Shown here: piece after piece, positions 42,170 through 52,876 of the stretch | Layout: each line of letters opens with the position of its first letter | Numbering within the stretch: the stretch's first letter is position 1 | Origin: Zygnema cylindricum | Lineage: Eukaryota; Streptophyta; Zygnematophyceae; Zygnematales; Zygnemataceae | Length of the DNA stretch: 58,409 nucleotides | NCBI GenBank assembly: GCA_037447655.1 | Contig: JBBHKE010001866.1 | Location: 1-58,409 of the forward strand | Reading direction: 5' to 3' | The notes under the pieces: model-generated | What the model saw: only the letters and a program-made list of their open reading frames with translations | Databases searched by the model: none | Told to the model about the DNA's origin: nothing | Position numbers and translations under genes: made by a program

Positions 42170-43351
42170 CTGCAGTAGCAGGAATCACTGCTGATGCAAA
42201 TATTTTAATTAACACTGCAAGATTATCTGCTCAACGTTACATGTTTGCTTATCAGGTTTGTTATTTCTTTCATTGCTCCTGAATTTGAGGACTGTGGACC
42301 ACATTATTTTAGTGAAAAAGGATGTCTAATTGTTTCTGACCCGATTTGTGGACTTCACTAGGTTCAAAAAAAAAAAACATGTACACATGTTTTCTGTCTA
42401 CATGTACTACTTTTCAAGATATCGCGTGGAGGACCAGTGTTTCTTGACACATTGTGGAGCGTTTGTGTTAAAACATATGCTGGCAATGTTAACAAGACTA
42501 GTCTTTACTGGACTAGACAGGCTCTGTCTGCTTTGGCAAATTTTTGATATCCTATTGTTTCGTTGCTTTTTAGTATTTTGAGGCAAAATTTGTGTATCTT
42601 TCGAGTGCTCAGGAAAGTCCTTTTTCCTATTGTACGGAGATTCATATCTTCTATAATATCCTAATATCCTTATTTCAAGATTAGTTCCACGCTGAATATA
42701 AGTTTTAAACATTCATTTGGTATTCAGATTTTATAAAAAATTAGCAGAAAACAAAATTAATAGTAGCCAACATAGTCAGTCATCTTAGTTCACATATTAG
42801 CTATTGGTGTTAAAAAATGGAGCAACCACTAACTTAGGATTCTGTTTTTTGGTTATAATGTTCTGGCTTTCAGTTAAGAAATCTGCAGTCATCTTGCATC
42901 TGATGTGAAGTTATGCCTTTTGTAAAGTACTCTTGTAAGCGAGATTTTCCAAGAACGTATACTGTTAGAAATAGGTTGCCTTATGCTGAAAGGTTGTTTC
43001 CTCACCATGAGATTGCGTCTGAGGAGATTAGGGTCTTTGAATTTTAGTAGTTGTGAGTCACAGATAAAAAAAATCTTTTCTCACCTATTTGTATGTCTTA
43101 GGAAGGGTATATATTTTTCCTCCTCTCAGCTATGTTTGTAAATTTGCTACCTGTGTTATTATGGGTTTGGCAGGGTTATCTGTTGTGTTGTGTGAGAAGT
43201 GATTTTCAGATTGGTGGCCCTCAAACGCTTATCTTTTTGTCTAACCAGTTTGTCCAGTGAATTCACTTAATTTTACATCTTCTAGTGTTTATTAGGTTTC
43301 GTTTTTTGCAATTAATTGGTTAAGAATCAATTAAGTTTACTCGATTGATCA

Positions 43352-43526
43352 CACTAATGCAAAGAACAAAAGTACGGTATTGAAAGCCGTACTAAATGCA
43401 CAAAAGGAGTAAAATAGGCGTTGTCTGCTAAGACTCTTGGGACTCTTAGCGCACTGCACCTATTTTATTCCTTGTACGTGTATAATACGGCGTGAAAATA
43501 CCGTACTATTGTTCTACGCACTAGTG
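43352..43526. mobile_element. Small fold-back element in the PSMA4 fragment intron
   Basis: CACTAATGCAAAGAACAAAA at the left pairs with the inverse of TTGTTCTACGCACTAGTG at the right. The pairing continues through AGTACGGTATT and into ATAGG/CCTAT near the centre, so nearly the whole 175 bases can fold. No target duplication is obvious. Confidence 0.7.
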
Positions 43527-43825
43527 AATATCTTTTTTTTTAGCAATAATCTGATGTGGAATATTCCAGTTAGGGAGAGAACCATATATTTTCAGCACTA
43601 GATTTGCTTTCTCTGAATTTCGTTTTCAAGTTGTTCGTCATAGGTTTTAAGTTAATAAACATGTCAGGTTATTGTATACCTTGTCCGTCAACTGTCGCAA
43701 TAACATAGTTTGAGTATCCAAATAGGTTAAGATTTGTATTTTCGTGTCCTATTCAATAATCATTCCGTTATTTGATCATGTTGACATGATGATGACTCGT
43801 TGTATTCTTGTAGACTAAGAGTTAA

Positions 43826-44022
43826 TAACACTGTATTGGTGCCCCTAAATTTTAGGCCTTTTAACCTAAAATAGTATTAATAACACTTATTGTTTTTTTT
43901 TAGATGACTCTTTAAACATTTCAGAATCAGCCTCGTCATGCAGAACTGAATTAGAATCAATAACATTAATGTAATTGCCTTGCTAATAATTTATTTACTC
44001 TGGTTATGATTCACGTTGCAGT
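43826..44022. mobile_element. Inverted relative of the intron 3 MITE (26440-26705)
   Basis: TTGGTGCCCCTAAATTTTAG, CAGAACTGAATTAGAATCAA and the flanking blocks are the reverse complement of blocks in 26440-26705. Lies in the intron of the PSMA4 fragment. Confidence 0.6.
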
Positions 44023-44109
44023 TGTGCTGTATTTCAGAGGTTTTATAGCCTGTCGGCATTATTCTACTGTTTGTTTGTCGTCAGGCTTATTGTTTCCTCA
44101 GGAGGATTT

Positions 44110-44202
44110 TCATTTACAGTGTTTTCATTGGCTGTGTTTTCATTGGTTGTATTTTCGTTGGCTGTGTTCTCATGGGCGCTGTTTATATTTGCTGTGTTTT
44201 AA
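44110..44202 (+). repeat. Short minisatellite before the PSMA4 exon B acceptor
   Basis: GTGTTTTCATTGGCT-like units of about 18 bases repeated five to six times immediately upstream of the 3' splice site at 44212. Confidence 0.7.
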
Positions 44203-44658
44203 TGATTTGCAGGAACCTATTGCAGTCGAGCAACTGGTGCAGGCGTAATGTGATACCAAGCAGGGTTACACTCAGTTTGGTGGCTTACGGCTTTTGGAGT
44301 GTCCTTACTTTACGCCGGATGGGACAAAAACTTCCAGTTCCAATTGTATCAAAGTGATCCTAGTGGAAACTACGGTGGATGGAAAGCTGCCGCTATTGGT
44401 GGAAGTAATCAAGCAGCGCAGTCAATTTTGAAGCAGGATTACAAAAAAGATTTGGATCTGGAGGCAGCTATTAGTCTTGCCCTAAAGGTTTTGAGCAAAA
44501 CGATGGACAGTACAGTACTTTCGGCAGAGAAAATTGAGTTAGCACAGATCAGTCTTGATGCGAATAAGAAGCCTAAGTATCGTGTGTTTGGAGCAAAGGA
44601 GTTAGAGGATCTTTTGTTGAAGCATAACATATCTCAGCCCAAAGAGGAAGAGAGGTGA

Positions 44659-46362
44659 TTGCTTTTTATTTTTCTAGGGAGTTTCTTATAGACCAGTCAG
44701 CCTGCTTGTATATTTGTTTTCCCTACAAATTGGGGCCTGTGACAACCGACTACTTATGTTGTATAGCCTGCGACATTCGCATTTTTTTCCTGTGACAAGT
44801 TCGGTATTACACTTTTTTTCTTTCCTGTTCTTTTTTTTTGTGTCAAGTTTGGTCGTTGGGAAGGTATGAATGTTATGTCTTGTATTGTTTTGTTTTGTTT
44901 TTTTTTTTGGTTTGGTTTACTTTGGTCTGGTTCCTTTCCGTGTACCAATGTTTCATTTCATTTCATTCGTTCGTTTTGTTTTGTTTTGTTTTACTTTTGA
45001 GGATCTCTTGCCAGATTGATTTCTTATTTAGAATGGTGTGAGTTTGACTGTTTTATCTGAAATGTGCATAATTCTAGGATTCATATGTTATAATAAAAGC
45101 AAATAATCTGCGCTTAGGAAACTAAGGAACCAATATTGATAGCACTTCTAATACTTGGATGTACAGTTTTAAGCATGTACTGTGAGTTGTTGTGAATTAT
45201 ATGTGTATTGTAGTGTCAGTTTACAAGCATTTAAATATATGCACATGTACAAGTTATATTTTGTGATACCATTTTCATCTATGTTCTACAAGTTTATTAT
45301 TTCTAATGCAGCTGAGGTCTGAGATGTTATTTTAAGTCTCTGCTCCCCTTAGCACTCAAATCTGGTGTTGAGTCCAGAGCCTGTTGCATAATGGTGCTTA
45401 AACCTACGTTGAGATATGCTTAGTCAAATGATATAAAAGATTTCCTTGTCCCATCATACAGATGTGCATTGCAAAAAACGCAGTCATCTAAAACTCGAGC
45501 CTGTGCTGAGCTATCAGGCACATCACAAGATGTGGGCTTTCGTGTTAAGTTCCCTCTTCATTTTGTTTTTCACTTTAATCCTGTCAGCAAATGGTTTGCG
45601 ATCAAGACTCTTTTTTTTTCTAGATACAATGTTTTAGCTAGTATGAGATAAACGAAAACATGGCAAGGTGTTGAGGTACAGACCAAGATGTAAATGAAGG
45701 GATAAACATGCAGATGATACTCAGCCTTATCAAGAGAGCGTGATGATAAAGCATAGCATGAAATAATTGATTGCATACTCCTAGGATGTTATTACGTAAA
45801 ATAATAAGGAAAGAAAAAAACCGGGCCCTGTTAAAAAAGCACAAACCATCACAGTACATGGGAACAAAGGAAACAAATAGCCAAAAAGAAACTGAAAAAC
45901 CAAGTATGGGAGGAAGCAAACCTAAAAAGAAAAGGAGCTCATATGTCACTTGGTATAAGCATGCTTTGGTCAAAAAATTTGTCAAACTTTTCCGTACGTG
46001 CTCATCATAATATGATGGACCCGAATAACAACACCTAATCGTAAGATCTCAAAACATTGGTGTTTCTTGTACTTCAATTTTCCAACCACTGGTCATTTTT
46101 AAAACAACAGCTTGAATAAAAAATATAATGTTACTAATATGCTTCCCACTGCAAAAAATTTAACTTTCGACATTTTCACTCCGAATATTTTCCGATTCAA
46201 AACTTTGGTAACTACATTATCCTGCACTATAACCTAATCTATTACGAGTCTAGTGATCTCCTACGTCCTCTCCAGAGAGGAGACAAGTCTTATTGAAACA
46301 AAGTCTTTCCAAAACAAGTACTTCTTAAACAAGAGCATTTAAAACAATAAAAAAATAAATCT
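44659..46362. other. Gene-free interior of the long-TIR element
   Basis: Follows the PSMA4 stop codon and probably includes its captured 3' UTR. T-rich at first, then mixed sequence; no domain, clear repeat or splice-bounded frame was recognised. Confidence 0.4.
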
Positions 46363-46366
46363 ATGC

Positions 46367-46435
46367 AGGATAAATTAAAAAGCATGATGGTAAACCATAT
46401 GAGTCTGGGGGTACAAAAGGGGGGGCATGCGTTTA
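46367..46435 (-). mobile_element. LINE 3'-end remnant
   Basis: GCAGGATAAATTAAAAAGCA, GGTAAACCAT and GGGTACAAAAGGGG match, in order, the 3' end of the LINE at 18518-18590. It is a severely 5'-truncated copy of that family within the long-TIR element. Confidence 0.75.
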
Positions 46436-47367
46436 AAAAAGAGTTTTTTGCTTTTCACTACAAGAACCGAACACATGGATATAAGACAATATATAATCAC
46501 ATATTCTTTTCCAATCATCGACCACAAGCCTCACAAGGGAGGAGGAGGAGGGGGAGGAGGAAGAGATCTTGGGTTTTGATTGGAAGAAGGGGATGGTATT
46601 TTTCGGAACACGAGTTTTTAATTACTTCATTTAAATCAACTGTCCCCTGTTTTTTCCAAAAAAAAAAAAGTAAAACGGTAACGGTAATATGTGTTATTAC
46701 CTATATCTTTCAAAAAAAAAATGGGGTTGACATATTAAAAATAGACATTGGAATGAAAAAGTAACTTAAATCTTTTGGTTTTCATTTCATAGAAAACGAA
46801 CAAAAAAAAATGTATAGAGTTATTTAGGGTTTTTTTTATGGTTACCTTTGCGTTAAATTGGGAGAAAAACTCTGCTTACGCTTTTTCCATGTCCACTTCC
46901 AAATGGGGTTGAGCAGAAATTTGGGCCATTTTTCCAAAAAAATCCTGCAACGAAACGGAGAGAGTGAGAGAGAGTGAGAGGGAGAGGGCAAGGAGAAGTT
47001 TGGTTTAAGCAGGATTTTACAGGTTGCTTTTGTTTGTTTTTTGCACTTTTTTTTTCGGGTGATGTTTGTTTGTTGGTTTTTCTTTTTACCGTCCCTTTTT
47101 GTTTGGATGTCTCGGCCGGTCACCGTGGAAAAAATATATGTTATTGTACGTATGAAAAACGATGGATTGGTACGGACGGATTTGAGTCGTCGGCGCCTAC
47201 TTGTACGGCAACATGAATCACATCGCGACGTTTTTGTTGACGTCAGATGACGTCAAGGGCAATTCACGTCCAAACAAAAAAAAAAGGACATTCGTTTCTT
47301 CATCTCATTCACCATCCGTTCCTAGTGTGAATCCTGCAATTATAACTACACCGTGAATCGTTATTAG

Positions 47368-48182
47368 TAGTGTTGCGTATCGAGGACCCAATGCCGATAT
47401 TCGATATATATCGAATTTCAGGTACCCGATAATCGATATATCGCTTCGATATATCGAATTTCAAATTATCGCGATATATCGCCAATATATCGAAGCTAAA
47501 AAACAAAAAATCCCACAGGTTTTCAAAGTCTCGTGACTTCGGACAAAGTGACTGTAAAATCTTTGCCGGAAAGATATACGGTTTTTTCCTGAAAGTCAGC
47601 AGAGTGAAGGAGATCTTTGAGGTACATTGACGAGGTACACTTGTGAAGTACACGTACATCATACGCAAGTACGATTTTACAGACGAAAAAGGTCGGTTTC
47701 CAGATATTCGATGATTTTTGAGATTTGGTAGTTAACTTACGTGGAGCCACTCATATCAGAACACGTATGTAAAACTTTTTGACAAAAGATATGCGATGTA
47801 CCCGAGGCCTCTGTAATACATAAATTTTGTTGTCCGTACTATTACAACGACCTCCTCGTGTAACCATACCCCAAATAATTAATTATTAGAATTCAGAATT
47901 AGTACTTTTTTGTCGGTTACATTTTGCGGCGTCTACCTTTAAGTCACGGAACGAAAATCACGGCGTACGTGGCGTATTAGACAATTTGACTTTTTCGCTA
48001 AAAATAACATATTATATAAAAAAATAAAAAATATATATTTAAAAAATACTATATATCGCGATATATATCGCGATAATTTATGTTGGTCTCGGTACGATAT
48101 ATCGAGGATCCTGCTCGATCGATATTCGATATATCGAATATCGATATTATCGCGATATGAATTTACCCGATACCCAACACTA
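47368..48182. mobile_element. hAT-type non-autonomous element (TSD GTTATTAG)
   Basis: TAGTGTTGCGTATCG begins and CGATACCCAACACTA ends the 815-bp unit. GTTATTAG flanks both sides (47360-47367, 48183-48190). The empty site is preserved in MITE B as CGTTATTAGTGTCAAAG. The interior is full of CGATATATCG-type palindromes. Related to the element at 1208-2355. Confidence 0.9.
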
Positions 48183-48594
48183 GTTATTAGTGTCAAAGTT
48201 TAAATAGTGCTGAAGAAAATTTACCGTAATTGATGCTAATTAAGAATTTGATTTTTTTTTTTTAAAAGGTGTACTCTAATTTCGTCATTATGCTAATTTG
48301 GGAACAGCAAAAATAGAATATTCGCCGTACGATTACATACATTAATATATGTATCCGTACAAAATATTAGAAATAGTACGCCGTCGTGAAATTAAATATT
48401 CGTACATGTAAGACTAATTTACGTGTCAGAATAATCCCGTTTTTGAGCGCACGTTCCTATGCGTGCGCGTCTGATTTAATTCATTTTTTGTAAAGTTTTC
48501 ACTTGAAAAGGTACATTTATGTACTGACAATGACCGTACACCACACTATTTAGAACTTATTGTACTTTCGTTCTTTACGTTATTCTGTACGGTA

Positions 48595-49135
48595 CACCCG
48601 CCAATCGTTATTAGCGGTGTGTACACTAATTCCGTCCCGTTTTTTTTTTTTTTTTTTCTCCATTAGTGTAGTTCATTCTATTTTTTTCTTTATTCTATTT
48701 AGGGTTATTTTCAGTATGTTGTCTCTTAAATAGAGTTGTGTACGGTCAGTGTCAGACCGTACATAAATGTACCTTTTTAAGTTAAAAATTACAATAAATT
48801 AGTTTTAGTAACCGCAGACGCATGAGAATGTGCGTTCTAAAAAGGAAAAAAAACCAGGTCGTAAAAGATCCCGTTCCCACTTATTCGTTCGACAGCCGCG
48901 TTTCGACCGTGTGAATGTAAAATTTGTGTACGATTTTTCAGATTTTGTACGGAGACCTATATTAGTGTAAGCATGTTTGTGACCGACTTTTTTTTTTTCA
49001 AATATCCAAATTACCATAATCAAACAATTAGAATGTATGATTTTTTCCAAAATTTTTAAATTCTTAAATAGCGTACACCACTGTAATTATTATTATACGC
49101 TAATCAAACTCCCACGCTAATAACGATTGGCGGTG
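48595..49135. mobile_element. MITE C nested in MITE A
   Basis: CACCCGCCAATCGTTATTAG and the inverse TAATAACGATTGGCGGTG, flanked by TA (48593-48594 and 49136-49137). The empty site in MITE B is GGTACCTTAATTAA, versus GGTA[MITE C]TACTTTAATTAA here, which shows the TA duplication directly. Confidence 0.9.
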
Positions 49136-49248
49136 TACTTTAATTAAAGTAAAGGAAAAATTAAAATCATGTATCCTATTCAAGAAAAAAATCAAAATTT
49201 CAGGAACCCAAATTAGAGTTATATACTCTAATAACTATTCGCGGTGTA

Positions 49249-49545
49249 CATTGTGCCAGCGGTACGACGGTCCGTACTGCGGTTGGACGGCAACGCTACA
49301 TTGTGCGAGCGGTACAGCGGTCTGCGACGGTTGGCAACGTTACATTGTGCCAACCGAACGCGGTCTCCACAGCCACGGTTGGCAATGATACATTAGGCCA
49401 TCCGTACGGCGGTCTGCACAGCGACGCACGACAACGTTAAATTACACCAGCGGTACAACGGTTTGTACTGCGCGCAGTCGCACGACAACGCTACATCGTG
49501 CCAGCGGTACGGCGATCTGTGTTGCGGACGGACAGGAAAAAAATC
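49249..49545. repeat. About 48-bp subterminal minisatellite
   Basis: Six degenerate units starting ACATTGTGCCAGCGGTACG followed by a GGTC...GACGG block and GACAACGCT, GC-rich against AT-rich surroundings. They lie just inside the right TIR. Confidence 0.85.
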
Positions 49546-49639
49546 GAGACAGACACAGCGCCTATATAAGGGTTTCCAGAAAGGCGAACAACGTTCTCTT
49601 ATTTATATACTGAGGTACAAAGTTAATTTCGTTTCGTGC

Positions 49640-50109
49640 GGTTTAATATTTCCGTACAAAACTTATAGTATTGTAGTTTAAAGAGGTTTCTATTCATTTT
49701 GCGTCTAAGTTCAATGTAACGCTTAGATAATTAAATATCGATTTTGCGGCTAAGTGCTCTCACCGTGGAGCTCACGTAAAGACAAAAAGTGACTGTCTGC
49801 AACCATTTTATTTACATGTGTCTGCAACCATTTTATTTACATGTGGTTGCCGCAGTTTTGTTACCGTAAACGTTCGCCGGCCGTGTGAATTGCTAATTTT
49901 ATTATGACGGTCGACGTCCACAAGCGCGACAAAATTTTAAGCGGTTGAAACAATATTTTGAAAGTCAAAGTTGTCCAACCGATTGACCGTCAAAATTTTA
50001 CTCAACGGTACTTTATTTGTACAAATATGTACTTCAAACGTACAATTTTTGACAAAGTGATGTAAGTGACTGTGCGCAGCCAAAACAGTCACTGTCATGA
50101 TCAATTCCC
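49640..50109 (-). repeat. Right terminal inverted repeat
   Basis: Inverse of 40801-41260. It contains a 27-base tandem pair (CTGCAACCATTTTATTTACAT twice, about 49798-49850), so it is slightly longer than the left repeat. Confidence 0.85.
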
Positions 50110-50187
50110 TTAATGAATAATGAAAAATGAAAAACAAGACAACAACATAGGGTGGCGTTCCATCAGTCGAAAAAGTGGGGTATTATA

Positions 50188-50448
50188 CACCGTGAATCGT
50201 TATTAGACTATATAAATTATTAGTGTCAAGTATTAATTAGTTTCATCAATTCAAATTTAGTGTTAGGAGACGTGGCAGATTATGGTCCACTTCCTTAAAT
50301 AGTGTAATTTATTTTATTTTATGTATCAATGTCAAAAGTTTGGGGTGCCGATATGTAAACTTTATTTCAAAAAGTGCGATGGAAAAATCCATCAAGGTAC
50401 AAAGAGGTGCCGATATAGAGTACATAAGGCTAATAACGATTCACGGTG
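50188..50448. mobile_element. CACCG-family MITE F
   Basis: CACCGTGAATCGTTATTAG and the inverse CTAATAACGATTCACGGTG. The left flank is TA; the right flank reads TG, probably a mutated TA. Confidence 0.8.
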
Positions 50449-50784
50449 TGGTATACACAAATTCGCGGTTATCCGTACTAAATCGTACCGCTTATTTTGT
50501 TTTTATATGCGAAACAACATTACAGGGTACCTTGCTAATAGTCTCCCAAGGTTTGGGAGGTAACAGTGACCGTCGGATATTCATTCGCAAGGCACCATTT
50601 TTTATGTAGGTAACGACCCACTCGTACAGAAAAAAAATGAATCGCGACACGTAAGACGATCAAGCTACGTGTCATGATGGAAAACCAGCGAAAATTCACA
50701 AAATTTACACATGGTATGTTACCTTTCAAAATGCAACCTAAAATAAATAAAAAAGTAATATCGACACGCTCCTTCGTCGCGCTA

Positions 50785-51369
50785 CACTATCGATCCTTTT
50801 TAGCGTGTTGAACACTAATTCGGCCCCCCTAAATTTTGAGGGTTTTACCTAAAATATGGTAAATGATACTAATTTTTTATGTACGCTAATTACGAGAAGA
50901 ACAAATTATGTACACCATTTTAATTTATACATTTTTTTATTAGTGTGGAGTATGGAACATGTCGGTGCTTATAAAAATGTACTTTTTAATTTTACAAGTA
51001 CAGATATTTTAATTAAAAATTTGTTATCACACGAAATTTGGTGGACGCTTTAAAGGATTTCGTACTTGTACATGTTTTAGTGTACATTTTATTTGTTGCG
51101 TATTGCCTACACCCCTAAAAAACCGAAATTAGAGTTAGGAATTAATTAGAGTGAAAGTATGCGACAGTGTACGAATTGTCAGAATTTGTACTTTTACCTA
51201 TATTACTTTGAATATCCTCTCGACAAATCAGCTGTACCCATATTGGCGTTCGTTGAAAAATTAGTGTAAAACTTTTTTTTCGAGATTTTTCTAATTCGAA
51301 ATTAGTGTACATGACACTAAATTATTCTACACACTAATAATTTCTACACGCTAAATACGATCGACAGTG
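50785..51369. mobile_element. CACCG-family MITE G, diverged ends
   Basis: CACTATCGATCCTTTTTAGCG and CGCTAAATACGATCGACAGTG are imperfect inverses, flanked by TA. The interior shares AATTAGTGTA-type repeated motifs with the other long MITEs. Confidence 0.7.
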
Positions 51370-51820
51370 TACTATACTCTATTTCTAGCAACGCTCTTTC
51401 GTCACACTATTTTTGGCAAAGGACTTCCGTCATGTTCGAAACAGAAACCCTAAAAAATGAGCTGGCGTAAAAAGATTGGCGTTTGCAAAAAGTATAAAAT
51501 TTATGTCGTTTTATGACTTTGTCGTATGATAACCTTTTACGCAGGTACATGGCACGCAAGTTAAGATTTATAGTTAAATTTGTCGGTGTGAAAAATCTTA
51601 AGGATGTTTAATATCAGATCATAGCTTACGTGCCACTCAATTTAAAATACGTGGTTTACAGACTCTACGAGATGGAACATCGCGTCTCGATTAACCCAGC
51701 CAGTATATTTGACCGTACGATTACAAAATTTTCTGATGGAACGCCACCGTTTAATCAAAGTTCAAATTTTAAAACGAAACCAGCGACGAGACTGCCTCGT
51801 CGCTGGTCCAGCAACCACTA
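51370..51820. other. Gene-free stretch between MITEs
   Basis: No recognised gene. A small perfect hairpin, GCGACGAG-ACTGC-CTCGTCGC, lies at about 51782-51804 directly before MITE B. Confidence 0.5.
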
Positions 51821-52359
51821 CACCGCGAATCGTTATTAGTGTCAAAGTTTAAATAGTGTTGAAGAAAATTTACCGTAATTGATGCTATTTAAGAATTTGT
51901 TTTTATTTTTTTTAATAGGTGTATTCTAATTTCGGCATTTATGCTAATTTGGGAACAACAAAAATAAAATATTCGTCGTACGATTATATAAATTAAAATA
52001 TGTATCCGTACAAAATATTAAAAATCGTACGCCGTCGTGAAATTTAAATATCCGTACATGTAAGACTAATTTACGTGTCAAAATAATCCCGGTTTTTTAG
52101 CGCACGATCCTATGCGTGCGCGTCTGATTTAACTCATTTTTTGTAAAATTTTCACTTAAAAAGGTACATTTATGTACGGTCTGACATCGACCGTACACCA
52201 CACTTTTTAGATATTTTTGTAATTCGTCCTTTACCCTATTTTGTAAGGTACCTTAATTAACGTCAAGGAAAAATAAAATCATGTATCCTATTTGAGGAAA
52301 AAAATCAAAATTTTAAGAACCCAAATTAGTGACTTTGACACTAATAACGATTCGCAGTG
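51821..52359. mobile_element. MITE B, uninterrupted long-subfamily copy
   Basis: CACCGCGAATCGTTATTAG to ACGATTCGCAGTG, 539 bp, flanked by TA. It provides the empty sites for both insertions in MITE A. MITE D follows directly, sharing the TA. Confidence 0.9.
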
Positions 52360-52361
52360 TA

Positions 52362-52876
52362 CACTGTGAATCGCTATTAGCGTTAATAACGCTAATTCAG
52401 TGCCCTATATTTTTCACCCAAATTTTTAAATAGAATCATTAATTCTATTTTTTTCTTAACGATTTTTAAAGGTCGTTTTAATTAGTGTTAATAAATGTGA
52501 TGCATTGCGATATTACATAGTGTGGCGTACGGCCAGTGAATGACCGTACACAATTGTACATTTCTAAGTAAAAAAGTACATAAAAATATTTAATATAACC
52601 ACGCACGCATGTCGATGTGCGTTCCAAAAAAAAGATGGAACGGCACGCGCGGTGGTCAGAATCACGCGCGTACGATCTTGAGCATTCTGTACTTGTACAT
52701 GTTTTAGTGTGAAGATCTTAATCGCAGAAAATTATGATAGGGAAAAACCCAAATTAGAGTTGGTAAAAAATTAGAGTAAATGTTTTTTTCAAAATTTTGA
52801 AATTCTTTATGAAAGTTAATAACACTGATTATTTTTTACGCTAATTATTTTTTTACGCTAATAGCAATTCACAGTG
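52362..52876. mobile_element. CACCG-family MITE D, abutting MITE B
   Basis: CACTGTGAATCGCTATTAGCG and the inverse GCTAATAGCAATTCACAGTG, flanked by TA. It sits head to tail with MITE B with only TA between them. Confidence 0.85.

Larger units (their letters stand above)
42170..44658 (+). pseudogene. PAC1: Proteasome subunit alpha type-4 fragment (3' half, disabled)
   Basis: Encodes the C-terminal part of the 20S proteasome alpha-3 ring subunit (PSMA4/PAC1). Exon A 42170-42255 reads AVAGITADANILINTARLSA then QRYMFAYQ; exon B 44213-44658 reads [65 protein letters not shown] and ends QPKEEER-stop. The N-terminal exons (substrate-gate region) are absent. Exon B has a TAA at 44246-44248 where the family has Leu, and lacks one base near 44291 (after GGLR), shifting the frame until the remainder is back in register. 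The fragment retains introns, so it is not a retrocopy. It lies inside the long-TIR element. Confidence 0.88.
41621..47337. mobile_element. Possible inner element bracketed by 45-base inverted repeats
   Basis: GCAGGATTCACACTAGAAAC, then GGATGGTGAATGAGATGACG (41621-41665), has its inverse at 47286-47337. The PSMA4 fragment lies between. Only a 4-base TTAT could be a target duplication, which may be chance. It may be an inner element that captured the gene, or a remnant of how the outer element formed. Confidence 0.4.
47349..49246. mobile_element. MITE A (long subfamily) with two nested insertions
   Basis: Starts CACCGTGAATCG after TA at 47347-47348 and ends CTATTCGCGGTG before TA at 49247-49248. 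Removing the hAT-type element (47368-48182 plus one TSD) and MITE C (48595-49135 plus TA) leaves a MITE colinear with the uninterrupted copy B at 51821-52359, including AAGTTTAAATAGTG, GCGCACGTTCCTATGCG-type and AAAATCATGTATCCTATT blocks. Confidence 0.88.
40793..50117. mobile_element. Mutator-like element with long TIRs and captured PSMA4 fragment
   Basis: The element proper runs 40801-50109 (9,309 bp). Its ends are GGGAATTGATCATGACAGTG and the exact inverse. The inverted repeats extend about 460 bp (40801 to about 41260; about 49640 to 50109), with roughly ten mismatches by eye in the first 240 bases. The 8 bases TTAATGAA lie directly outside both ends (40793-40800 and 50110-50117), a perfect target duplication. 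Long TIRs starting with G fit Mutator-like elements (usually 9-bp duplications, 8-11 known). The interior holds the 3' part of a PSMA4 gene, a LINE scrap, a MITE with two nested insertions and subterminal minisatellites. No transposase is seen, so it would be non-autonomous. Confidence 0.8.

Noticed and set aside
42170-44658. PSMA4 as a retrocopy
   Set aside because: A ~1.96-kb intron with GT-AG borders separates the two exons, so the copy came from genomic DNA.
40793-50117. Kolobok or piggyBac element (TTAA target)
   Set aside because: The flank begins TTAA, but the matching duplication is eight bases and the inverted repeats start after TTAATGAA, not after TTAA.
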